A stretch of 64,000 bases of DNA from Epiperipatus broadwayi (GCA_028023455.1 JAQFVV010012398.1:6904682-6968681); one strand, 5' to 3'; counted from the stretch's first letter, positions 12,067 through 25,099 are shown. Program-made: numbers and translations. The notes: generated from the sequence alone by a model not told the origin.

Positions 12067-15000
12067 AGTGTCAAGACGTTGAATCACAAGGTCTCTGAAT
12101 GCCGACCACATAATTTCTTTTTTCTTTTAAATTTGCATCTAATTTATTTTAATATAATTCTAAAACAATAATTTTCTTTTGTTTTCTTGAATTTTTTTTA
12201 AAATTCAGGACCAGCTTTAGAAAATAATTATTTATAGGTAATTTAAAATTGTAATTTAGTAAATATTTTATAAAGCGACATGGACAAATTATAATACTAG
12301 AGGAAGCTGAGTTAATATAAAGTTGTTTACTATGTACTTTACATATATTTGGTTACCGTATTTATTAATATTTAATTATATATTGTAATGGGATGGGGTG
12401 GATAGAAGTGGATGGAAAGTAGAATTGAACTGGGATGATGGAAACATCAGCACTCGCAGTCCATTTAATGAAATACAAATATCAATAATTTGAAAAATTA
12501 TCTATAAGTAAATATTTAAAAATACAAGAGTATGAGATTAAAGAATATTTAAGGGAAGCATGAAATCAAAATCTCTGTGAGCATTGAGAGATCAATGAGA
12601 TCAGCCAGCTAACTCAGAAGAGCAACTAAAAGCATAATTATTTATCAATCATATATCAACCAGCATTATCAAAAAGTAATTATAAGTAATACTAATGCTC
12701 AAAATAAATAACCATCCATCATCATCATTGATGGGAATAAACAAACCAGTACAATATATCAACAGTCAATCTTGTGACTGGATTGAACAATAAAAAATAT
12801 AAGTCAACAGTCAACCTTGTGACTGGATTGGAAATGGGTCTTCTTTAGACCAGGCTAACTATTGAGCCTTTACCAGCTTGGACAATTATTTAAACATACT
12901 TGGATGCACCATTTAAGTGCCCATCCACCAAAATACACAATAATCAGAAATCAAAACAATAATGCTGGGACATTTAAAACATGCTGATCATCATCAAAGC
13001 TATGGACACTTGTACTGGCCAACTATAAACTGAAATTTTTTTAACAAGACTAAACTAAAATAAAATATAGTGTGTGGGCTTTAAAGAGTATCCTTTTTTG
13101 CACCAACCAGGATGATGATTGATCATTTCTGGATGCCCCAAAGCACTAAATACACATCCCCATTTATATATTCATCCCATGCTCAAATCTAGCTCAGAGA
13201 ACACAAGCTCTATTACTGTATGTGACCAAGAGATGGTGGAAACCATTTTTAACAATTAAATACAGGTTTATTAATAACAAAAAAAATAAATGATTAAGGT
13301 TTTATAAGAGTTCTGATTTTGAAAGATACACAATAATAAAGTCATCCCTCTGTAATTTACAAGATTACTATAAAATTCAAGTTATTACATTAATTGCATT
13401 ATTTCTTAATGGGTATCTATAAACACATACATTTATCAGTACACAGACATGCATTTTATAACATAGGATGAAGACATTTCAATTAAACATAAAATAATTA
13501 TTACATTTGTGACTTACATAATTACTAGTCAAAATTCAAATTGTTACAGGGATTTACCTATATGTGTGCACAGACGCGCCCTTTATAACATAAAATTAAT
13601 GTATTTCAATTGGTATTCAATAATGACAAAAAGAATGATTAAAATTTGCATATATGTCCTATTTGACAAGCATTGACATATATGCGCACATGCAAATATG
13701 CTGTACAATTGACTTATATTACAATTGTCATATAAAATAACCTTTTACAGTTGTATATAAAAAATACTATAAATGTTTAAAAATTTTACATATGTGTGTG
13801 TGTGTATTTGCACACTGACAAAAAGTTACATATTTTAATTTGTTATAATAATATTATATTTTTTCATAATTAATTCATTTAGAAATCACATAAATTTCAG
13901 ACATATACGTGTGTATAAACAAAATATATAATTTAAAATTAGTTTCAATTTAAAAGTTTTTTTTTTTTTTTTTTAATAAATGAAAGATAATATCGTTTTA
14001 TAGAATCAAAAACAATATATTTTTTTAAAATGTCTTTCTGCTTGATTAGTTAATGCTGATGAAGTAGGCAGGGTGAGGTAGGAAAAGTGAATATGTAAAC
14101 AGCAGCTCCCCATGCCATGATAAGTAGATAGCCAAGCATGGACTATCAAGCACACAATGCTCCATGACATCATGAAAAAATACCTCATTTTTAAACACTG
14201 CTTCTTCTAAGTACCCAGACAGATCATCCTCAAAGAGTAGTATCCAGAAAAAAATTAAAAGGCACTATGCCAACCCTGCTCATCTCTGTGAGACTTAGTG
14301 GTATAAATGAGGTCTATTCATGAGACGAAGGCCTATTCATAAGGCCTGTATATATTTACCACTGGACTACTCTGGGAGCTCTAGGTCTAGACAATGCTGA
14401 GCCTATACTTCCGAGCATCATGAACACTCCACATCCAGAAAGCCCTGCTCAACTATACACCCACCTTAAACATAATACATACAAATTCACACATCACTTT
14501 CAAAATGTAATTTTACTAAAGAAATTATTTAAAATTTTGTTATCATATATAACTTTACTCACCACAGCAGTATATATGTTTATATGGGCTTCTCTGCCTT
14601 TAGATAGTCAGCATATATATAATTATTTATTTAGCAAGCTGGTTCTTTGGTCCATTAGAAAAATATAATTCATTTTTGGTTATCATCATCAGGTAAAAGT
14701 ATGCAATCCATATAAAATTTTGATTTGTAGTTGGTCTCTTTCTATCTAGGATTATTCCAGGCAAGCAGCTGTCTTGGTTTAATAGATTTCAGGCTATGAA
14801 TTTCAGCATAAAAAGTGGGTCATTTTTCCCATGTAAATTCAAACTCTTGCTAAGGAAAACAGTCTCCTATCTTGCCTTCAGCTACATCAGTTTATGGTAA
14901 CTATTCTGCCAACTCTCTACTACAGCTAACAACAAACTGCAGCTATCCATTTTGGTCAGCTAATTGCTGCCATTTATTCAAAAAGTTTTAGTAGCCAAGC

Positions 15001-16430
15001 TGTTCTGTTTGGCTCTTACAAAAAAAAAAAACTACAATTCAGACTGTTCTCTTCAATAATCATTACCCAGAATTGCAGTTGGCCTAGTTGGCCACTGCTT
15101 AAAATATTAAAAACTCTTCTGACCAACTCTTACAAAACTGCAAGCCAAAACTAACTGATATTTTTTTATCAGTCTTTTATAACCTTGGGTAGGTCAGGTG
15201 ACAAAAACACAGTGGCTGTTTTTAATTGACTTTAATCCATTTGAGAACAAGCTGGAAATTTCTATCAAAGTGTGATTTTCATGTTTTTACTTTAATCTTT
15301 GGAATTTGACCAAAGGTATGATAATCCTTTAGAATTTTAAATCTACAAAGATTTTTAACTGCATAGTAGAAATGCAAACAAGCATTAATTAAAAAAGATA
15401 TTTCATACAAGTATTAACAGATTTTAAAAAAGAAATTATGCTTGCTTTTTTTTTTTGTTAATTTCAAAATCAGAATTACAAATATTATTTATCAGATCTT
15501 TTTATAATACGTTTTTCACAATGAAATTTTACTTTAAACCCAGAGTTAACTCTTTACTTATTATTATTTTGTTTTAGAAAATATAGAAAAATATCTACAA
15601 AAATTTATTCTGTATTTATTTCTACTTTTCCTTTATATATATATATGCACATACACTATATTAGTGTGTGTGCTGTAATCCAACTGGTTACAATATATAT
15701 ATATATAGTAGGGTTCAATGTTAATAATGCTTTGCTCTTAATACAGTTTGTGTATTTGTATATATATTACATTCTTATACATTACAAATATAACCTTATA
15801 TATAATTATAATATATATATATATGCATACATGTCAAATATTAATTTATAGATTGTCAAATGTTAACTCATTATTTTATGCTAGGATTATTAACCACTGG
15901 AATCGTCAGTGAAAGTCTCCCTGACCTCATTATATGTACACATTATCTGCGAATAAATTCAGAGTTGATATTATATATTTTTTATTTAAAGATTTACTGT
16001 CAATATTTTAGAATTTACAAAATTTATAATCCATTTGCTTTATCATACAAATCATGCAATATCAACTTCCTCAAATAGAGCAATTTACATTTCAAAAGAA
16101 AAAACAATTTCTATATTTTGTTTAACAAAATAGTAATATTTATATATTATTATTAAACTTTAAGCCATGTTAAGTAAACGAGTAAATAGCATTCAAGATC
16201 AAAATAATAAATTTTAACTCATTTCACTTTATTATATACTTAATGTCAAGGTAACATAGTTTGTTCTTCTTCCTTTTGATACACAATAGGATACTGATTT
16301 AGTATGCACTCATGACCATTTTGAATTCTAAGAATCACTCCAAACCCCCACTGATACATCCAAGTGATATATGACATCCATTATCAACATGGCATGAACA
16401 AAATTAAAATGTAAATGTCACAATTTTCAA
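12067..16430. other. Unassigned non-coding sequence
   Basis: No gene or known element is recognised. A ~27-bp direct repeat around TTGTGACTGGATTG occurs at about 12755-12785 and 12800-12830. The section 12360-13300 is somewhat less AT-rich than its surroundings, and 14030-15250 also has slightly higher GC and may hold undetected repeat relics. Confidence 0.4.
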
Positions 16431-16795
16431 AAAATAAAAACGCAATTTTCATGGTTATAGTTGATCTAATCAAAAATTGCAATTTTTGCAAATATTTTAA
16501 AGTAGCATGCTGTCTAGTTAAAATAACACTATAATTAAAAAATAAAAACACAATTTTCCTACTGTTACAGTTGATCTAATCACGTGATTAAAATATAGTC
16601 AAAATTACAATTTTCATTGATAATTAAAGAATAAAAACGCAATTTTCATACAGTTATAGTTGATCTAATAAAAATTTGCGATTTTCACAAATATTTTAAA
16701 ATAAAATATATTTGCTAGTTTAATTATCATTTCATATTTACTTTAAGTAATCTACTTTTGCTGCTAACACGTCTATATGTAAACTTTACTTCTCT
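16431..16795 (+). repeat. Three tandem diverged units (repeat E)
   Basis: The block ATAAAAACGCAATTTTCAT followed by TATAGTTGATCTAAT recurs at about 16435, 16540 and 16628. The third unit continues into TTTGCTAGTTTAATTAT and TTTACTTTAAGTAAT. The copies are degenerate and have no coding capacity. Origin is unknown. Confidence 0.7.
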
Positions 16796-17164
16796 TTTGT
16801 TTTTGTGAAATCAATCCACAGATAACATAAAATTGATTATACCAACCTTATAAATTCGAAAAACTAAAAGTTTATTAAAACTAATAAATCCATATTTTTG
16901 ACAAGTATAATAAGCACATGTATAAAAAATAATATATGTATAAAAACATATATAACCCTATGAAATAAAATATATTATTTTTATGATTAATAGAAATTTT
17001 TTTTTACAAGAATGAAAGTCTGATGTCAGATGATTAAAAAAATAAAGTGTTCACATTTCATCTCCTGACATAGTCCTGGTCCATACCGGCTCCAAAAATC
17101 GATAATTTACATTGATAAATCTAAAAGTGCAAAATTTGTATACTAAAGTAACATGCTCTTAAAA

Positions 17165-17345
17165 TAACTATAATTGAAAAATAAAAATGCAATTTTCATG
17201 CGATTATATAGTTGATCTAATCAAAAATTTCGATTTTTGCAAATATTTTAAAGTAAAATACATTTGCTAGTTTAATTATAATTTCACATTTACTTTAAGT
17301 AATATACTTTGGTTGCTAACACTCCTATAAGTAAACTTCTCTTTC
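17165..17345 (+). repeat. Further copy of repeat E
   Basis: This copy repeats the third unit of 16431-16795, from CAATTTTCATGC through GTTGATCTAATC, TTTGCTAGTTTAATTAT and ACTTTAAGTAATATAC. The separation of about 540 bp suggests dispersal or an interrupted array. Confidence 0.7.
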
Positions 17346-17819
17346 GTCCACTTTTCATCTCTTGATGTGATCATGTGAGGTTCTATGTTTACATCCAATT
17401 GACGTTTACCATCAACAAACTGCTGAAGCATATTAATTCCACAATTAATAATAAATTGCATGTTATCTTAAGATTAGTCAAAAGAATAATTGTATAAAGT
17501 AAAGAATATTACAATTTAATTTCTCAATTACTTAATGCACTCCAGCGAATATTTTTTTCTTTTTTTTCTGATTTAAAATAACCCTTGGAGATAATAAAAC
17601 TTTAGCATTGGTACAGCTATTTGCTTCATTTCTCACATGGTGTTATGAATAAAAGAATACAGATAACAAAAAATGGAGATAATAAAAATTCAGCATTGTT
17701 CACATGTGATCACATGACTTGAAAATGTGTATGAAAGATAAATTTTGATTCAAAATCTTTGGTCTTGAGTAATCAACTTTCTTCTTTTTTGTAAGAGAAA
17801 CAGGTATTGAAGAAACCTA

Positions 17820-19060
17820 CAGAATTTTAACATGAATTACATGCAAAGGCTGCATAAGGTTAATAGATTTCCATTGAAAATAAAATCAGTGCTGGCAATA
17901 TTTTCAAAATTTCTAAGAGTCACAGAGTAATCGGCAGCAAGAATTGAGAAAGCAATCCAAAAAAGACTTAGAGCAATTAATGATCTACAAAAAAGACTAT
18001 TGGATACATATACCAAATTAGGCATTAGAATAAACCCTGATAAATGCAGATTTGAAGTTATAGAAATCAAATTCTAAGGATTAACTAATAATGTTGTGTT
18101 CCTCTGGAAAAAATAAAGGCAATTATAAATACTTCCCAGCTAGTAAAAGGCAATTAATATACTCCCTGGCCAGTAATGGCAATTTTAAATACTCCCCATC
18201 TGGCAAATAAAAAAGTATTACAGGCATTTATAGATTTTATTATTTATTATGAACATTTCTTAAACTGATAATTAGAAATAGTCAGAACATGATTATTAGA
18301 CAAAAAGGCACAGTGGAAATAGGAAAAAGATCAGGAATTAATATTTAATGTATTAAAATGCATGCAATACACCACTGGTAAGAGTTGAAGCAATTCTATG
18401 GTAACAGGCCAAGGAAGGATTACCCAGACATATTCTTATCATGAACATTATCAGAAACAGAATGGAATTATGCACAGATTAATGAAGAGGTATCACTCTT
18501 AATATCAAGAATATTAATGTTCCTCTGGTATGTATACAGTAAATAGTTCATATTACAAACTGATCATAAGTCATTATTAGGAAATTTTACTACAAAAAAA
18601 TGGGTGCCAGTTTATGCATTATTAAGAAAAAGAAGGTAGATAAATTTTTTAAGCACATATAATTTTAAGTTAGTTTATGTTGAAGAAGAATATCTTCCCC
18701 ATGTAGACACGCTTAGTGGATTATGAGACACTTCTGACACAATTCAAAAGAAGAATAAGATATCAATATGGTAGATTTAATAGACAATGAATGTGTAAGT
18801 AGAAATATGTTTGCATAATTGTTAAAAGCTTATGAAGGATATAGAATTAGAGTTTTGCAGAAATGGATATCTGAAGGATGGATAAAGTCCAGACCATTAG
18901 CCCTGCATAAGGTAATATGGTAAAGACAAAAAGAATTAATGATGAAGAAAATTACATTATGTGAAGTACTAGTGGGATCCTTCCAACACATGCATTACAT
19001 AGTGATCACCCTGAGATTATAAGTGGTGGCAGTCATAGACATAGAAACAAATATATATAT
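17820..19060 (+). pseudogene. Ty3-type pol relic: RT, RNase H, integrase start
   Basis: Broken + strand frames follow the order of a Ty3/Metaviridae pol. The RT end reads LGIRINPDKCRFEV at about 18018-18059, the usual site of the KC motif before FLG. A connection region follows, with FIDFIIYYEHFL near 18215. RNase H C-terminal sequence follows: QTDHKSLLGNF at about 18556 and VEEEYLPHVDTLSGL ending near 18723, matching the TDHK and aDaLSR landmarks of the family. Next comes an integrase-linker-like LVGSFQHMHY near 18970. Many stops and shifts make it dead. Homology ends where the minus-strand LTR begins (~19068), so the later insertion probably cut it. It lies on the opposite strand to that element and is not its pol. 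Confidence 0.7.
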
Positions 19061-19067
19061 ATATATT

Positions 19068-22000
19068 GCAACATAAATTTATATCGGAAAGATATTAAGA
19101 AAATACATGAGTAGTCTATAATATAGAAGATCATAATATTAGAACTTAATAAACAAAAAGAATTGTAGCTTTTATTTTATATAAAAAAAAAAAGAATTAT
19201 TTAATCTGAGTAGTAGCTATTAAGCAAAAGATCAGAATGAGTTATCAATAATATTAAGGGTCATTGGATTAAATGAAACATATTTCTATAATTAGATTTT
19301 TCAAGATATCACAATATCAATAATTCATCACATGATCACTATCTCATACTAGCACAATAATTGTTATTAAACAATTCAAAATACAGCAAAACTCTCCATA
19401 TAGTAGTGCCATCTTGTGCTAACAAGAGCAATCAATGGATGCCAGAAGGCTTGTGCATAAAATCCCTATCTAGTGCCTACTCATCCAATATCCCCAGACT
19501 AGTTTCTGGCTTAATTATTAAAAACAAACTACTATAACTCAGGTATATGGAAATCAAGTGAGGTGAGTACACTAGTAACTCAATAAAATATCTTCTCAGG
19601 TATACAGACAGTAGATTTTATCCACTTTCATTTCTTGGTTGGATCTCAAGTGCATATCTAAGTGAACAACAAGTGAATATGGTCTATCAGGGCGCCACTA
19701 GGTTAGCTGGACCTAGACAAAGTTATATTTATAACTTTTTCACATGCACCAGGTTTGAATCCCTTTGGTACTTTATTTCTTACAAAATGTAGGATTTTGC
19801 TTTTAGACCCATATCACTGTATGCACTAATATTTAAGTAACACCTAGGTAACATAAAACATCCTTAAACTAAAGTGGAATTCATTAGACAGAAATCATTT
19901 CTTAGATCTTAACATAACAAATGTGTTTCAATATTTTTTATAAGTTTTACTAGCTCAGATTATATTATTAATTTAGGATGGCAATTCACTCATCCTTGCA
20001 TGAAATAGATGATGGGATGGTGGTTATAATAATACTAAGAAATCACTAAATACTATGAAATCAATATTTATTTATGGCCTTTAAACATTTAAACAGCTCA
20101 TTAATTAAAACATGATGATGACGATGATGATAATGATAACAATAATGGTTTCAACCACAGCTTTAGGACTAAGCCTAATCATAAACCTAATTTTTATAAA
20201 GAAATTCATAATTATTGCTTAATTTTAGTATATCTAATTGGAACTTAAATAGCTAATATTCACCTTGATGATGAATGATCACACTTAATAAAGACTACTC
20301 TTAATGAAATATATATGCCTCATTTAATAAAATAAACTAATATTTATTACTGCATTTCTAACATATACATAAAAATTTCTATATCTACATGAAAATTTAT
20401 ATTAACAATAACAACAATAATCATAATCGACTGTTTTAAAATCATAACATTAATTTTTAAATTCTTCCCCCTTTCCCGTAAATGTATTTCAAATTGGATG
20501 TCACATTGACCATGATTTTCACTCCATGAGAAAATGTCTCAAAAAAAAATAAACACTTTTTTTTTCTCTCTCTTTTCTCTTTCGCACACATACCTTTATA
20601 AATCTAACATGTAAAGTAGAATGACAAAAATAAATGTTAGTAAAATTGGAAAGAGCAAGTTTTAGAAACAAGTTTTAAATTATTTTTCTCCCCCTCTCTT
20701 CTCTCTGAAATGCTATACTTTAACTTGAAACAAAATCTAATATTTTTAATACCGCCTATTTTTGTTTACATTCACACACAATTACATATATGCAACAAGC
20801 ATTATATTATTATGTATGTGCGTGTTTTATCCCCATAATAACAAAAATATTATTTAAAACAAAATAATAATGAAAAAAAAGTGTTACATATTAATAACAT
20901 TTCATAATTTTAAGTTAAAAGACAATCATAATTTTAGTACATATGAAATCATTAATGCTTATGTTTATCTTTATTAAGAAATTCTGGGTTTCAATTGATC
21001 TTGGTTGTTTTAAAAGTTCTTTAAACAAAAATATACCACTCTGTTGCTAAAATTTTACTAAGTCTCTGATATTATAAAGAAAATATATAAAAAAAAATTT
21101 ATATTACCAGTTCTATTCTTTGTAGCGACTTCCAATGAGTCAAATTTATCTTGTTCAATGTCTATATTTTGCAGCTACCATTTCCGTTTTTCTTTGGAAC
21201 AATCTCTTTCTTGAGGTGTATAATTATTTGATGATGATGATTCTATTGAGGTTATTTGCTTTAGTGGACAATTTGGAAATCATTATATTAACTTTTCTTC
21301 TCTTCCTGTCAAGCATGATTCTTTTAGTGGATGAAGTACAGCAGTTGTTTTCACATTTATAAATTTTCTTGGGTTTAAACTCAGTTACTGGAACAATTAA
21401 TTGGACTTGATGATTTAATATTTATCAGTAGATTTTCCTGATCACCTTTAAATGCAAGTGAATGTTTTCTTCTTTCTATTTAAAAACATCTTATTTCTCT
21501 CAGTCAGTTGAAAGGTGTAGAATATTATTTTTCAGACAAGACATCTTTTCTTTCCTATATGATGTGCTGGCTGGATGGTCTGGTCAACAGATGAGACATA
21601 TATTAATTTTCTTACCCCGCCATTCTTATATCTTCAATCCTAAAAAAAAATTAATAACAAAAAAAAAGATTTTTGATTGAGATTTTTGTAGAGTTAAAAA
21701 CGCTTGTCCTTTTAGTTTCAAGATTTTAGAATTCTCTATCTAATCAACTGATTTTCCAGACTGCTTTTATATCCGATTTTTTTATCTCTATTTTTGACCA
21801 ATTCATTTTTAGCTGGAGAGTGCAATCTTTTTTAGGAACATTAAAAAAAAAGATCACACACCTGGTTTCTAGACAAACTTTTGTTTTGAAGGAAAAATAG
21901 TCTTAATCCTTTTTTACACCTATGTAACATCTCAAATTTGAGCTTCTTTCTTTTGATCTTAAGATGAGACACTTTTAAAATTAAAGTTCTCACCAAGCTT

Positions 22001-22652
22001 AAACTCCAAAAGACAAACAACCCTTATAAATACAAAATTGTTGAGTAAGATATATATCTAATTTAACAGATTTTCTTCTTTTTCTTTCAATATTTAATAA
22101 AATGTAGATTTATTTATGCAATGTAACACACACACTCCATCATTCAAATCATTTATAAAACTGGCATTACTAATAATCTAATTGCTAGCTTAGTAATTAT
22201 AACCCTAATATTTAAAATTAAATCCTTAGCTTTTAAATCCAAATTACAATTATAGAAAAGCAAAAATAGAAGTATAGAATAAGATATTAAAATTTAGCAA
22301 GTGTAGGTTAGTTTTAAAGAAAGTTAAAATGTTTAATATTTGAAATATAAAACAATTAAATAGCTCACACATACACTGCCTATATATGTGCAACAAGTTA
22401 TAACTTTACTTTTTTTAACAAAAAAAAATTAACTATTAAATGTGTGTATTACTATTTTTGAGTTTTTATCAACACACAAACAATTAAAGAATATAACTGT
22501 TGCCCCACTCTCTCTCTGTCTTAAGCTTTTAGAACTGGATCTTGTAGGGTTTAAACTTGGATGCCCTACAGCTTCCTTTTTATATAAAAATGTGATGATG
22601 ATTTTTGTTTTACATTTTCTTTCAGGCACATTATTACAATTGTAATGGCACA
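19068..22652 (-). repeat. 3' LTR of the element
   Basis: This copy matches 26436-29945 over its length with small indels and carries one extra ~190-bp insertion (about 19325-19515). Strong similarity is unbroken from CTTAATAAACAAAAAG (19145) rightwards. The first ~75 bp align poorly with the other LTR, and the edge at TGCAACATAA is inferred by analogy to TGTAACATAA at 26488. On the minus strand it starts TGTGCC, immediately after the polypurine tract. Frames seen inside are not genes. Confidence 0.85.
19325..19515 (-). mobile_element. Retrozyme-like family C insertion in 3' LTR
   Basis: This segment runs on the + strand from CATCACATGATCAC to CTAGTTTCTGGCTTA and matches 51450-51620. The other LTR has no such insert: its empty site reads CAATAATTATAAACAAATTA. 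The insertion therefore came after the LTR element had integrated. On the minus strand it begins just 5' of the predicted hammerhead cleavage site (GAAACTAGTC) and lacks the CTGATGA box. Confidence 0.8.
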
Positions 22653-22667
22653 ACATTCCCCCCTTTG
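22653..22667 (-). promoter_or_regulatory. Polypurine tract next to 3' LTR
   Basis: The minus strand reads CAAAGGGGGGAATGT directly before the LTR start TGTGCC. A purine run abutting the 3' LTR is the normal plus-strand primer of LTR retrotransposons. It fixes both the orientation and the LTR boundary at 22652/22653. Confidence 0.8.
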
Positions 22668-22836
22668 AATAAAATCATCAGCACCTTTTCTTTAACTATA
22701 TCTCATAAGAAAATCCTAAGTAATAAAATAACACTAATAATAATAACTATAATAATATAAAAAAATTTTAACTACTGGTAAATATCATACTTTTCATTAG
22801 AAAAAAAATGGGATTAATTTGGAGATTTTTGCCAAG

Positions 22837-23035
22837 CTACTCTGCTGAAGTATAAGGGATCAATCTCCTAGCATTATAGGTTCCCTTATTCTCATCAAGA
22901 ATAGCAAGCATAAAAGCAATCTCTCCTATTTTCTTGGTAATTTGGAATGGCTTTTTCTTTTTGCAAATCACATTGCAGTCTGCATAAAATTGCAAAGGTA
23001 TACTCGATCAATTTTTGAGATCTTTATCCCTTTTT
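22837..23035 (-). pseudogene. Integrase C-terminal fragment (GPY/F-like)
   Basis: The minus strand encodes KIDRVYLCNF, then after a frameshift KKPFQITKKIGEIAFML and finally ARRLIPYTSAE followed by a stop at 22837-22839. The pattern of a short beta segment, K-P-F-x-I, a KIGE turn and RLxPY near the end is that of the C-terminal domain of Ty3-type integrases. It follows the end of gag within a few bases. Everything normally between (protease, RT, RNase H, integrase core) is missing, which marks the deletion junction at about 23036. Assignment is by motif recognition only. Confidence 0.6.
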
Positions 23036-23036
23036 C

Positions 23037-25097
23037 TCATTTTGACTTTTTTAGCACTGTGGTAATTCCACTGGTAGAGGGTTGCTTGTCTCTAGGAACT
23101 ACTTTCTTCCTGACATTATCCCTAAAATTTCCCCAGGATTGATTAGGAGGCCTAGTCCTATAATTATTCCTATATCCATAACTACCAAAATTCTGATCAT
23201 GTGTCTGATCACCTAGATTCAGACTAGAGACATTATAATTATACCTGTCCTTGGTGCTCTTGGGCCTAGTCTCTGAATCCAGTTCTGAAATCTCTAGAGC
23301 ATCTAGGATTTCTGATGCTTCCTCTATACTGTGGCAATCAGCAGCAATAAGCATTTGCTCAATGCTTCGGGGAAGATTGTGTCAGAGTATTCTCAGGATC
23401 TGGTGCTCTGAGAGAGGAAATGCAGTCAGACTTTTCAGTTTTACTGCCTGCCCTCAGAAAAATTGTGTATAGCTGCCCTTGATACCACTATACTTTTCAT
23501 GAGTAATCTGATAGCGCACCTGGTCCTGCCTATCTTCACTCCAAAAACATGCTAAGATAACACAGTAGAAATCCCCAAAGGTAGTGGGCTTATCAAATAG
23601 AGACCACCACCACTCCTTAGCATAGGCATAAAGATGGTTGCAGGCAATGGCCAACTTTTCCTGTTCATTCAACCTACTTACAGAAAAAAGTTCTTCCAAG
23701 GTATACAGATACTCTAAGTGGTTCTCCCTGTTCCCCCCCTAAAGGCCTTAATTTTAATTAAATTTGAGGTCATGGCCCCTCCTACTCTATATTCCTCTCT
23801 ACTGTTATTTTCAGCCCTATCTATTGATTTTTCAACTTGTGGATTTTTAACTAAAGTAGGCATCCTTTTCTCTGACTGACTATGTTCTGATCTATCCCTA
23901 CAGTCATCTGGACTGATGCTACCATCATTCTGCCCTGAATTTAGGTTTGACTGATCCTACAGCCCCATATTAACATGATCTCTTAATTCCCCTATTTTCT
24001 GGTAGATCATCCATCTTGGGGGTCATGTATTCCATGACATATGCCTTCTGGTTCTCCTCAACCTTCTCCAACATAATGCCCAATTCATGTTGATCCCTTC
24101 TGGGTCCCTCTTCTAAAGAACTTGACTTGTCCCTTTTCACTATCTCCTCCCTAAAGCTATCCATTTGTTTCCCCAATTCTTTCCTAAGATTTTGGTCCAT
24201 CTGTACACACTCATTGGCCATGCTTCCCTTAACTTCTCATATTTCCTTTTCTAAACCACTAAACTTATTTTTCATAGTGAGGGTCTGATCTACACAGCTG
24301 AAAGGGGCTTCCTTATATGAGTCCACTTTGGCTACCACCTCCTCTAATCTGATATTAATTCCTGCAGAAGTTATTTTGGCATTCCTTTCTATGCCTTCTG
24401 ATGTGGATTGGGAGACCAATCCATGGAACTCATTCCTAACTAACTCAATTTCTTTATTATTTTTTTTAATAGACTGCTCTATTTGAGCCTTTAATGACTG
24501 CAATCCCTGACAACCCTCCTGTTTGGACACTTCCATAGATCTACACACTCCTTCTATCCTATCCTCTAATGAAGTAAACCTGTTCTTGTACTCTATATGG
24601 GATTTTTCAATCTTAGTTTCCAAGGCCATGATCATTCGGCTGTTATTTTCACTAGAGTTATCTATCTGGGCTTTGAGATCTTCTCTCAAACTTTCTATCC
24701 CTTGCTTACTATCTTCTCTTAGACTTTCTATACTTTGCTTACTATCTTCTCTTAGACTTTCTATACTTTGCTTACTATCTTCTCTTAGACTTTCTATATT
24801 TTTCTTTTTCTTTTGTTCGAAACTTTTAAGCATCTGCATTACCATTTCCATCTCTGATGGTGCTTTCTTTGCTATCTGAGTCTGCCCCACTTCTGGCTCC
24901 TCATCTACTTTCACACTTGAGGCAGTATCATGGCCACTAACTTTAGAGGCATCTTTCTTTACTTCCTCTCTTCCTTTTTGTTTTTTAAGGGAAATGTCCT
25001 TATCATCTTCTTTGGTATAAAAACTATCACTGATCCCTGGGATTGGGACACCCTCCTCTTCCATAACATCCTCAGTTGTATTATTTAGTTCACTCAT
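23037..25097 (-). pseudogene. Broken gag with hendecad coiled coil and capsid region
   Basis: Frames 25097-24237, 24221-23970, 23699-23454 and 23354-23037 are pieces of one gag. It opens MSELNNTTEDVMEEEG with an acidic, disordered N-terminus. Residues 101-144 are four 11-residue repeats of type IESLREDSKQS, followed by about 140 helical residues. One in-frame TGA lies at 24237-24239 and a frameshift near 23980. The capsid-like part has NHLYAYAKEWWWSLF and TQFF, then after two more stops IEEASEILDALEI. These fit the W-x-x-F and C-terminal helix landmarks of Ty3-type capsid. The tail (residues after DSETRPKS) is basic and Asn/Arg/Gly-rich with no CCHC zinc knuckle. The gene is not functional as it stands. 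Integrase sequence follows at once. Confidence 0.75.
24666..24797 (-). repeat. Four 33-bp in-frame repeats in gag
   Basis: A 33-bp unit occurs four times, with the last copy diverged, encoding an 11-residue period with Ile and Leu at spaced positions. Eleven-residue periodicity is typical of right-handed or nearly straight coiled coils. Near-identity of units at DNA level shows recent expansion. Confidence 0.85.
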
Positions 25098-25099
25098 GT

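Noticed and set aside
14050-14095. CTGATGA on the + strand as another hammerhead
   Set aside because: The following bases do not form stem II, no correctly spaced GAAA is present, and stem I pairing is absent.
15895-15930. CTGACGA on the minus strand as a hammerhead
   Set aside because: No GAAA and no complementary stems around it.
21135-21680. Frames of 72-75 codons conserved between the two LTRs
   Set aside because: Their apparent conservation only reflects the near-identity of the LTRs, and the ancient LTR does not keep them open.
24523-24879. 118-codon + strand frame
   Set aside because: It is the antisense of the gag coiled-coil repeats; its Ser/Leu-rich repeats are produced by the 33-bp units.
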